Under the pieces are notes generated by a model. That model was not told the DNA's origin. It ran no database searches and saw only the letters and a list, made by a program, of their open reading frames with translations. From UBA525 sp964589765 (GTDB lineage: Archaea > Nanobdellota > Nanobdellia > Woesearchaeales > UBA525): a DNA stretch of 64,000 bases. Of the stretch, positions 57,727-64,000 are shown one piece after another. How positions within the stretch are numbered: position 1 is the stretch's first letter; each line of letters begins with the position of its first letter. Made by a program: the position numbers and the translations under genes. Location: the NCBI GenBank assembly GCA_964589765.1, contig CAZPUM010000001.1, positions 1-64,000 of the forward strand, in the 5' to 3' direction.

Positions 57727-58749
57727 ATGCGAATCACCCATAAGGACCTAAAACAGGGAACCATTGCGGTTCAAACACAAACTCCCGACGATTTATGGTA
57801 TTTGACTACCATAGTTAACGAGGGAGATATAGTGCTGGGTAGCTCTGAGTACAAATTCAAACTAGGCGGTTCAGATGCCAAGCAGAAGATTGTGAAAAAA
57901 AAGGTCACAGTTGAGCTGGAAGTGGAGAAAGTCGAACTTTCAGGAAATATAACTCGGATTTCAGGAGTTGTGACAGGAGGTTCAGAGGATGTTCCCAGGG
58001 GAAGCCACCACGGAATTGACATTGAGGAAGGTTCCAGAATAACAATCAAAAAGGAAAGATGGCTGGATTTCCAGCTCGAAAAACTAAAAGAGGCCTGTAA
58101 CTCTGGCGGTTCTGGTACAGTACTCTGTCTTTTTGACAGAGAGTTTGCCAGAATTCTCAGACTAAAGCCTAACGGGGTGGATGTTTTATCGGAGATAAAG
58201 GGCGATGTTCCCAAGAAAGGTGTTGATGAAGAGAAACAACACAGGTTTTACAAGGAGATAGCAGAAAGACTTGAAACAGTTGAGGCCCAGCAAATTCTTG
58301 CTGCCAGTCCGGCTTTCTGGAAACAGTACTTAGAGAAAGAACTTTCCGCTGAGACGAAGAATAAGACCATATTCACTTCAGTCAGCGGAACAGATGATAC
58401 TGCTGTAAAAGAATTGTTGAAATCAAAAGAGTTACAGCAGGTTCTACAAAACGAACGTTCTGCCCGTGAAGAGAACATGCTCGAAGATGTTATGTCCGCC
58501 TTGGGAAAAGACATGCTCGTTTACGGCAAGGACGATGTCAAGGCGGTTCTATCAGAGGGTAACTGTCTCGCGCTTTATGTTTCTGAGAATGAGATTGTGA
58601 AAGCGCGAGCCGAGAACAGGTATCCCTCTCTTGAGGCTATCATGAAAACCGCAGGCGACCTCGATGCAAAGGTCCGTCTGTTCTCAACACGGGAACCTAT
58701 GGTTAAGATTGACGGGCTTGGCGGAGTTGTGGTGGTCAAGAGATGGTGA
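57727..58749 (+). CDS. pelA: Pelota homologue (ribosome rescue factor aPelota)
   Basis: About 340 residues from ATG 57727 (MRITHKDLKQGTIAV). The eRF1-like order is seen without the GGQ loop: an Sm-like N-domain (DDLWYLTTIVNEGD), GSHHGIDIEEGSRITIKKERW, a central domain (TVLCLFDREFARIL), and a C-terminal domain (MLVYGKDDVKAVLSEGNCLAL). It recognises stalled ribosomes with archaeal EF1A and ABCE1. First of a three-gene operon. Confidence 0.95.
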   Translation: MRITHKDLKQGTIAVQTQTPDDLWYLTTIVNEGDIVLGSSEYKFKLGGSDAKQKIVKKKVTVELEVEKVELSGNITRISGVVTGGSEDVPRGSHHGIDIEEGSRITIKKERWLDFQLEKLKEACNSGGSGTVLCLFDREFARILRLKPNGVDVLSEIKGDVPKKGVDEEKQHRFYKEIAERLETVEAQQILAASPAFWKQYLEKELSAETKNKTIFTSVSGTDDTAVKELLKSKELQQVLQNERSAREENMLEDVMSALGKDMLVYGKDDVKAVLSEGNCLALYVSENEIVKARAENRYPSLEAIMKTAGDLDAKVRLFSTREPMVKIDGLGGVVVVKRW

Positions 58750-59342
58750 TTCCGGTATTCACTGTATCAGTTCCTGAATACCAAGTTAGAAAATATGATT
58801 CAGATGGCCGAGTATTTGAAGTTCCTAATTACGGTATTGAAATACCTGAGATTTATGAGGATAACAAGCCCAACTTTGAGAAATATGGTAGAATTATTGA
58901 TGGTTGTCTGAAAGAACATTTTCTAGGAAAAAAAGTAGCCATACGGGTTCTTGGCTCTTGTGAACACCCTAATAGAACCCAAGATGAATTGATTGAAATC
59001 ATCAAAGAGATAGGACACGATAGATATGATGCTGACCGTACAGGAGATCGATATGAAAACATTGAGAACAAAGAAATTGAAATTTTCGCCATGCCACCAT
59101 ATGTGGTAAAAGAAAATGAAGAATATTTCAAAAATTTCCTAATCCCTTTTTACTATTGGCCCATCAAACAAAGAGGATATCCTGTAAGGGTTGATATTGC
59201 CATAATCTACAACCCCGCCCTGCTTATCGAAGTCCCTCACATATACAAAGGAAGGGAAAACGAACTAAAGAAAGATGGATTTGTGTTTAAAGACCCAAAA
59301 AACAAATCAAACGCCATTATAGGCATAATAAAAATTGAATAA
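58743..59342 (+). CDS. Hypothetical protein in the pelA operon
   Basis: 199 residues overlapping pelA by 7 bases and followed by the methyltransferase after one base. Contains KYGRIIDGCLKEHFLGKKVA, IRVLGSCEHPNRTQDELIEI, GHDRYDADRTGDRYENIE and FLIPFYYWPIKQRGYPVRVD. It is soluble with many Tyr and acidic residues. No family recognised. Its position between a ribosome-rescue factor and a 16S methyltransferase suggests a ribosome-linked role, as inference only. Confidence 0.75.
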   Translation: MVIPVFTVSVPEYQVRKYDSDGRVFEVPNYGIEIPEIYEDNKPNFEKYGRIIDGCLKEHFLGKKVAIRVLGSCEHPNRTQDELIEIIKEIGHDRYDADRTGDRYENIENKEIEIFAMPPYVVKENEEYFKNFLIPFYYWPIKQRGYPVRVDIAIIYNPALLIEVPHIYKGRENELKKDGFVFKDPKNKSNAIIGIIKIE

Positions 59343-59343
59343 A

Positions 59344-60180
59344 ATGGTAACTATCAACGAAGTCGTTTCCGCAATCAAGTCGAAAAAGGAACTATCAACT
59401 CTCGACGATAATTTCGTCCGGAAAAAGGTGGAGAAAATCCTTGATGGTAACGCAAAAATCGTTCGCAAAATGGAATCCTCGAAAGATTTCGAACAGTTTT
59501 CACGTTCGCAAGAGTTCAAAGGTATGATGAAGCATGTTCGTAAAGAGTTGCGAACTGTTTATGGTGTGTTCCAGGAGGGAGACAGGAATGAGCTTCTGAA
59601 AAAACTGACCGTTGATAATATTGAGGTCGTTTCAGAAATTCTGGAAACCCACACAAGCACACGGGAAAGAATTCCTTATTATGACCAAATCTACAAGGAA
59701 CTTTCAGATAGAATTCCTAAGCCAAAGAAAATTATCGATTTGGGTTGTGGTTTAAACCCTTTGAGCCACGTTTTCATGCGCAAACATGGCTGGAATCCTG
59801 AATGGTTCGCTTCCGACATAAGCCAGACAGACATGGAGTTCCTTTCTGAGTGTTTCTCAGTTCTTAACATAACTGGAACCGTGATGGCTTTAGACTTAAC
59901 CAAGGATTATGATAAACTTGCTAACCTGGAAGGGAATATCACTTTTGTTCTCAAACTTTTGGACTCGTTGGAAGAGACTGAAAGACACATATCTTACAAA
60001 ATATTTGAGAATATCAAAACCAAGTGGATTGTTGTCAGTTTTCCAACTAAATCTCTTGGCGGAAATAAAAACATCTCAACCCGTGGCAGATTATGGTTTG
60101 AACGCTTGCTGAACAGGTTTGAACTCAAGCACGATACATTCCAAGTTGAGAATGAGCTGTTTTATGTTATTGAGAGGTAA
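59344..60180 (+). CDS. ArmA/RmtB/FmrO-type 16S rRNA (guanine-N7) methyltransferase homologue
   Basis: About 278 residues from ATG 59344. An N-terminal helical domain (INEVVSAIKSKKELSTLDDN) precedes HTSTRERIPYYDQIYKEL, IIDLGCGLNPLSH (SAM motif I), ASDISQTDMEFL, FVLKLLDSLEE and VVSFPTKSLGG with a following WFERLL. This order is that of the FmrO/ArmA family, which methylates G1405 of 16S rRNA in aminoglycoside producers and resistant bacteria. Here it sits in a housekeeping operon with pelA, so a normal ribosome modification is more likely than drug resistance. Confidence 0.85.
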   Translation: MVTINEVVSAIKSKKELSTLDDNFVRKKVEKILDGNAKIVRKMESSKDFEQFSRSQEFKGMMKHVRKELRTVYGVFQEGDRNELLKKLTVDNIEVVSEILETHTSTRERIPYYDQIYKELSDRIPKPKKIIDLGCGLNPLSHVFMRKHGWNPEWFASDISQTDMEFLSECFSVLNITGTVMALDLTKDYDKLANLEGNITFVLKLLDSLEETERHISYKIFENIKTKWIVVSFPTKSLGGNKNISTRGRLWFERLLNRFELKHDTFQVENELFYVIER

Positions 60181-60182
60181 CG

Positions 60183-60255
60183 GACCTCATCCTTCAGTCA
60201 TTGTTTCGGACTCATACCGTCATTTTCGCTTCGCTCAATGTCACGAGTCCTCAGA
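60183..60255 (+). repeat. Hairpin-forming intergenic element (copy 2)
   Basis: GGACTC (60209 region) pairs with GAGTCC (60246 region) around a core with ttttcgcttcgctcaatg. Order and spacing of short words resemble the element at 50342-50430, and both directly follow a plus-strand stop and face a minus-strand gene. Confidence 0.35.
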
Positions 60256-60293
60256 AGCGATTAAGAATGAGAAAAAAATAAAGAAATTAGGCC

Positions 60294-61103
60294 TTATTTG
60301 ACCTTTACCTTTTTCATGTCCTTCCAAGCCAGGTCAAACAACTGGTCCAAAGCACTTGCGAAGAAAGGCGTGTTAATCCAAATGCCAACGTCGTAAGTCG
60401 GGTGTACTTCTGCGTCATCCATAACCATGAAGACAACTTCCTTACCATCAACAACACAGAAGCGCGCGTTTACTTTTGCATCGCGTACTTCCACAATTCC
60501 TTCTAACTCCTTAGCGGCGGTCTGAAGGTCTTTGCTCATCGGAGCGGCAAGACGAATCTTTACTCCGCGCGCTGCAATCTCCTCAAACACAGGCCTCAAT
60601 CCCTCAATCTTCCTTAGAAGACCGCTTGTTGTTGATACAAGTGTCACAGAAGACTCGGCACCTCGAATTGTTAGTTCGATGTGGTTGTACAGATTGTGTC
60701 TGCCACGAAGACTTCCTGAAAGGTCCGTTGGCTCAACAAGCTCAATCCCCTGCTTGTGCAGGTTCTTAAGCTCGCCAATCACATCCGTTTCCTTGAGTTT
60801 CTCAAGCCTTACAACAGATTCATCTGCCTCTTTCTTGACATTTTTCTTTACACGTTCAACTACTTCATGTGGATCCACAGCGATATACTTGATTGGCTTA
60901 CCAATCTTCATCACTATGAATCCTTTCTTCTCGAGTGACTCGAGAACGTCGTAGCTACGGCTTCTTGGAACATTTGCGATATCAGAAAGCTCACCTGCTG
61001 TGGAAACTCCACGGCTCAGCAGAGCTGTCCATATCTTGACTTCGTACAAATTCAGTCCAAAGTACCTTCTTAGCCTCGACAGAAAGTCATCACGCACTAT
61101 CAT
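60294..61103 (-). CDS. TrmB-like transcriptional regulator
   Basis: About 269 residues from ATG 61103 (MIVRDDFLSRLRRYFG), preceded by a GGGGGT ribosome site. The N-terminal winged helix (LYEVKIWTALLSRGVSTAGE, VPRSRSYDVLESLEKKG) is the TrmB type, and a coiled linker and an alpha/beta C-terminal domain (HIELTIRGAESSVTLV) follow, the latter of the PLD-like/TrmB effector type. Such proteins usually regulate sugar genes, but no sugar gene is adjacent. The gene diverges from pheS, with inverted repeats in between. Confidence 0.88.
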   Translation of the reverse strand: MIVRDDFLSRLRRYFGLNLYEVKIWTALLSRGVSTAGELSDIANVPRSRSYDVLESLEKKGFIVMKIGKPIKYIAVDPHEVVERVKKNVKKEADESVVRLEKLKETDVIGELKNLHKQGIELVEPTDLSGSLRGRHNLYNHIELTIRGAESSVTLVSTTSGLLRKIEGLRPVFEEIAARGVKIRLAAPMSKDLQTAAKELEGIVEVRDAKVNARFCVVDGKEVVFMVMDDAEVHPTYDVGIWINTPFFASALDQLFDLAWKDMKKVKVK

Positions 61104-61152
61104 TCTTCTACCCCCTATTCGGGTTCTCACCCCTTTTTAGAAATAACATTCG

Positions 61153-61186
61153 GATAACTACTTTAAATAAGTTACTCAGAGTTATC
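61153..61186. promoter_or_regulatory. Inverted repeat flanking the TrmB-like gene promoter
   Basis: GATAACT (61153-61159) and AGTTATC (61180-61186) are exact inverted copies on both sides of the A+T element ctttaaataa (61161-61170), the probable TATA box of the regulator gene. This is a natural autoregulation site. Confidence 0.45.
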
Positions 61187-61218
61187 TAAAAACACAGTTA
61201 AGTACCGACATAACTCCT

Positions 61219-61233
61219 CAGTGTTCAACACTG
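61219..61233. promoter_or_regulatory. Perfect palindrome upstream of pheS
   Basis: CAGTGTT-C-AACACTG is a perfect 7-1-7 palindrome, with another CAGTGT half-site at 61239-61244, ending just before the pheS TATA box. It could bind the TrmB-like or another dimeric regulator. Confidence 0.5.
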
Positions 61234-61251
61234 ACTGTCAGTGTCTCGCAA

Positions 61252-61261
61252 GTATTAAAAA
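61252..61261 (+). promoter_or_regulatory. TATA box of pheS
   Basis: gtattaaaaa centred about 28 bases before ATG 61285; leaderless. Confidence 0.65.
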
Positions 61262-61284
61262 CCCCGTCTGAACTCAAAATAAGC

Positions 61285-62826
61285 ATGGGGGATGAGGGTA
61301 TTGCGGGCCTTTTGTCAAGATTACATCCATTAGAGGTAAAACTTCTTCCGCATCTAAAAGAAACAACGCTTAGCGAAATAGCAACATCTGCCAAAATGCA
61401 GGAAGTAGAAGCTATGCGGGCATGTCAGTGGCTAGAAAACAAAAAAGCAATCAATATGGATGTTCTTTCGGTTCATGAACTAACCCTTGGTAACAATGGA
61501 GAGAAAGCTCTCAAACAAGGAATGCCTGAGGAGATATTCCTAAAATCACTATCCAAGCCTCTAACATCTACAGAGATAGCCAAGAAAACAGGTCTTGACA
61601 GGCACGAGGTTGGTGCTTCTATTGGCGTCCTGAAGAATAATGGATTTATCGATATGAATAATAAAAAAATTTCAATTACGCCAAAAGGAAAAAAATTCAG
61701 TGCAAAGCCAACTCTGGATTTGCTAAAAAAAGTAAAGAAAGGTGTTATTCTTGAAACTCTTTCCGATAAAGAACAAGAGATTGCTAAAGAGTTAAGGAAA
61801 CGAAAAGACTACCTTGTTCAGAAAGAAAGACGGGACCGCAAAATAACTCTAACTGAAACAGGTAAAAAACTTGTTAAGATTGATACTAAAACAATAAAAT
61901 TTCAAGAAAAACTCTCAAAAGAGGACCTCGAAACAGGTGCTTGGAAGAAAAAACAGTACCGCGCTTACGATGTATCTGCAAGAGTTCCGGGAATACCCGC
62001 GGGGAAAGTTCATTTTGTTCAGGAAGCTATTGATTACATTAGAAAAATCTGGGTGGAAATGGGATTCACAGAGATGACTGGTAACATGGTCCAGACAGCG
62101 TTCTGGGACCTTGACGCGTTGTTCATGCCACAAGACCACCCTGCGAGAGAAACCCAAGACACATTCTACCTTGAACATCCTGAAAAGTCATCTGTTGATA
62201 AAGAGGTTTACGAAAGAGTCAGGGATGTTCACGAATTCGGTGGAAACACCGGAAGTAAGGGTTGGGAGTACAAGTTTGACAGGAAGGAGTCAGAACAACT
62301 CATGCTACGCACACACACCACCGTTCTTTCTGCACAGACTCTCTGGGCCATCAGAAACGGTGAAGCTAAACTGCCTGGCAAATATTTCACAGTAGGAAAG
62401 GTTTTCCGCAATGAAAAACTTGACTGGAAGCACCTGTTTGAGTTCCACCAAGTGGAAGGCATTGTTGTTGACAAAAATGTAACATTCGCACAGCTAATCG
62501 GGTATCTGAAAATATTTTTCCGTAAAATGGGCTACCCCGATGTGAGAGTCAGGCCTCATTACTTTCCTTACACAGAACCTAGTGTGGAAGTTGATGTCTG
62601 GCACCCCAAGAAAAAACAGTGGATTGAGCTCGGTGGCGCGGGGGTATTCCGTCCAGAGGTTTCGAAAACACTGATAGGTGAAGAGGTGCCCGTTCTTGCT
62701 TGGGGGATCGGTATGGAAAGAATAATCGTTGATTATTTCCAGCTCCAGGACTTAAGAGACCTTTACCGCAATGACATCAAACAGCTTCAGGGAATGAAGA
62801 GATTCATCAAGGTGACAAATGGTTAG
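61285..62826 (+). CDS. pheS: Phenylalanyl-tRNA synthetase alpha subunit
   Basis: 513 residues. Archaeal/eukaryotic type with an N-terminal DNA-binding-like winged-helix extension (residues 1-200) followed by the class II catalytic core: GFTEMTGNMVQTAFWDLDAL, LMLRTHTTVLSAQTL, FHQVEGIVVD and the C-terminal WGIGMERI (motif 3). It charges tRNA-Phe with PheT, whose gene overlaps the stop. Confidence 0.97.
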   Translation: MGDEGIAGLLSRLHPLEVKLLPHLKETTLSEIATSAKMQEVEAMRACQWLENKKAINMDVLSVHELTLGNNGEKALKQGMPEEIFLKSLSKPLTSTEIAKKTGLDRHEVGASIGVLKNNGFIDMNNKKISITPKGKKFSAKPTLDLLKKVKKGVILETLSDKEQEIAKELRKRKDYLVQKERRDRKITLTETGKKLVKIDTKTIKFQEKLSKEDLETGAWKKKQYRAYDVSARVPGIPAGKVHFVQEAIDYIRKIWVEMGFTEMTGNMVQTAFWDLDALFMPQDHPARETQDTFYLEHPEKSSVDKEVYERVRDVHEFGGNTGSKGWEYKFDRKESEQLMLRTHTTVLSAQTLWAIRNGEAKLPGKYFTVGKVFRNEKLDWKHLFEFHQVEGIVVDKNVTFAQLIGYLKIFFRKMGYPDVRVRPHYFPYTEPSVEVDVWHPKKKQWIELGGAGVFRPEVSKTLIGEEVPVLAWGIGMERIIVDYFQLQDLRDLYRNDIKQLQGMKRFIKVTNG

Positions 62827-64000
62827 CCTCACAATCAACAAGGAGAAACTGTTCAAGGAGCTGGGCCAGAAAGAGTCTGAAAAAATCATCAACAAGATTG
62901 TGATGATGGGTGTGGAGATTGATGAAGTAACAGAAGATGCTTTGCTTTTAGATATCACACCCAACAGACCTGACTTGTTAAGTCAGCAGGGATTCACAAG
63001 AGCGCTGAAAGCTTTCCTTGGAATTTCTCATAGTCTCCAAGAGTACCACACAACAAGAAGCAGACTCAAAGTTAAAGTCGACAGTTCGTGCCAGAGAATC
63101 CGACCTTACACTGCAGCAGCAGTTGTGAAAGGACTCAAACTTGACGATGCGACCCTGAAAGAAATTATCGAGATTCAGGAAAAACTACACGGAACTTTTT
63201 GTAGGAACAGAAAAAAGGCTGCTATTGGTGTTTACCCTATGGAATCGATTAATGGAAATATCACGTTCAAGGCGTTGCCTCCTGAAAAAATCAATTTCCG
63301 CGCTCTCGAATCAGAAAAAGAGATGCACGCAAAAGATATTCTTGAAAAGCACCCTAAGGGTAAAGAGTTTGCGCACCTTCTAAAGGGCCTGCCCATGTAC
63401 CCTGTCTTTGTTGATAGTAAGAATAATGTTTTGAGCATGCCTCCTGTTATCAACAGCCACAGAACCGGAAAAGTAGATATCAAGACAAAAGAGGTTTTTA
63501 TAGAGGCATCAGGGCACGATTTCAAAACCTGCCATGAGATTATAAAAATCATATGTAGCGCCATGGCAGACATGGGAGGGAAGATTCAGACTGTCGATGT
63601 TATCTACGGCAAGAAAATAATTTCAACTCCCAACATGACCCCCTCAAGACAACAGTTTTACAGGTACTATGTCAACAGGAGGCTTGGCACTAATCTGAAA
63701 AAAGAACAGCTCCCCGACCTTTTGGGGAAGATGGGTCTGGGCTTTGAAGATGGAAGAATAAAAGAGACGCATTACGCAATCATTCCTCCTTACAGAGTGG
63801 ATTTCTTACATCAAATAGATGTTGTTGAGGATTTGGCAATAGCGTATGGTTATGAAAACATCGAGGCAAAACTGCCAGAGCTTGACACAACTGCAAACGA
63901 ATCACCACAAACAGTATTTGCCGACAAGGTTCGTCAATCATTAGCTAGCACCTGTCTTCTTGAGGCAAAGAACTACCAACTTATCTCAAAAAAGCTTCAG
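62819..64000 (+). CDS. pheT: Phenylalanyl-tRNA synthetase beta subunit, 3' partial
   Basis: 394 codons are visible and the frame is open to the window end. It starts at ATG 62819, overlapping the pheS stop by 8 bases. The archaeal PheT N-terminal region lacks the bacterial tRNA-binding domain; DITPNRPDLLSQQGFTRAL, GTFCRNRKKAAIGVYPMESI, PPVINSHRTGKVD (B3/B4 editing region) and DVVEDLAIAYGYENI are recognisable. The catalytic-like C-terminal domains lie beyond the edge. Confidence 0.95.
   Translation, partial: MVSLTINKEKLFKELGQKESEKIINKIVMMGVEIDEVTEDALLLDITPNRPDLLSQQGFTRALKAFLGISHSLQEYHTTRSRLKVKVDSSCQRIRPYTAAAVVKGLKLDDATLKEIIEIQEKLHGTFCRNRKKAAIGVYPMESINGNITFKALPPEKINFRALESEKEMHAKDILEKHPKGKEFAHLLKGLPMYPVFVDSKNNVLSMPPVINSHRTGKVDIKTKEVFIEASGHDFKTCHEIIKIICSAMADMGGKIQTVDVIYGKKIISTPNMTPSRQQFYRYYVNRRLGTNLKKEQLPDLLGKMGLGFEDGRIKETHYAIIPPYRVDFLHQIDVVEDLAIAYGYENIEAKLPELDTTANESPQTVFADKVRQSLASTCLLEAKNYQLISKKLQ

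Noticed and set aside
59344..60180. Acquired aminoglycoside resistance gene
   Set aside because: No mobile element, integron or resistance neighbours; the gene is tightly coupled to pelA in a housekeeping operon.
1..64000. Mobile elements, prophage or defence islands
   Set aside because: I saw no transposase, integrase, restriction-modification, capsid or cas genes; only the RHH/RelE-like pair resembles a defence-type module.

Overview
This window looks like a chromosomal contig from an archaeon, most probably a DPANN-type lineage (Woesearchaeota/Pacearchaeota-like). The archaeal assignment rests on a histone, the replication factor C small subunit, FEN1 with a PIP box, Hjc, the tRNA-splicing endonuclease, archaeal Trm5, Pelota, PAN, NAC, Sec61-beta, PheS/PheT, a tRNA-Thr with discriminator U, and many TATA boxes about 26 bases upstream of start codons (leaderless genes). 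DPANN is an inference from gene content and protein style (small PRC-barrel proteins, pilin-like N-termini, Cys-rich lipoproteins, bacterial-type cell-wall enzymes). The DNA is moderately A+T rich. I saw no transposase, integrase, phage gene or CRISPR array.

Region 1 (1-14.5 kb) is a surface-polysaccharide cluster: three extended-SDR sugar epimerase/dehydratases, a LmbE/PIG-L deacetylase, a DegT aminotransferase, a WbqC-like protein, a tRNA-Thr(CGT), an RmlD-like reductase, an E1/RfbH-type 3-dehydrase with active-site His and Fe-S cysteines, a nucleotidyltransferase-kinase fusion, a second nucleotidyltransferase, a glycosyltransferase, a Wzx-type flippase, a GT14-like protein and an FkbM methyltransferase. 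Most same-strand neighbours overlap by ATGA. A stand-alone 5S rRNA follows.

Region 2 (14.7-34.7 kb) mixes informational genes (two RlmD/TrmA-type methyltransferases, RfcS, Hjc, RNase Z, EndA, FEN1, PAN, Trm5, histone) with cell-wall-directed proteins (an MltD-like lipoprotein and an S66 L,D-carboxypeptidase-like protein), an RHH/RelE-type pair arranged tail to tail, a frameshifted small gene, a K-turn hairpin at a start codon, and a candidate small RNA followed by a 54-bp tandem repeat.

Region 3 (34.9-49.8 kb) holds TldD and a TldE carrying a histone-H1-like lysine tail, Sec61-beta/NAC, a dUTPase-NrdR operon, VKOR, an HPF/RaiA-like protein, Mrp, and a six-gene suf operon (Cys-bearing HTH regulator, small acidic protein, SufB, SufD, SufS-SufU fusion, SufC) with a palindromic operator candidate at its start.

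Region 4 (50.4-57.7 kb) is the most unusual block: a pilin-like anchored beta-rich protein, a multi-pass membrane protein with a Cys-containing ectodomain, and three related Cys-rich lipoproteins, the largest ending in a DUF2272-like hydrolase-fold domain. It may encode a surface apparatus for contact with other cells. Region 5 (57.7-64 kb) has pelA, an unknown gene and an ArmA/FmrO-type 16S rRNA methyltransferase homologue in one operon, then a TrmB-like regulator divergent from pheS-pheT, with PheT cut by the window end.

Start codons were often moved inward from the longest frame where a TATA box near -26 or a GGTG-type Shine-Dalgarno site supported a later codon. Family assignments come from recognised motifs, not from searches.
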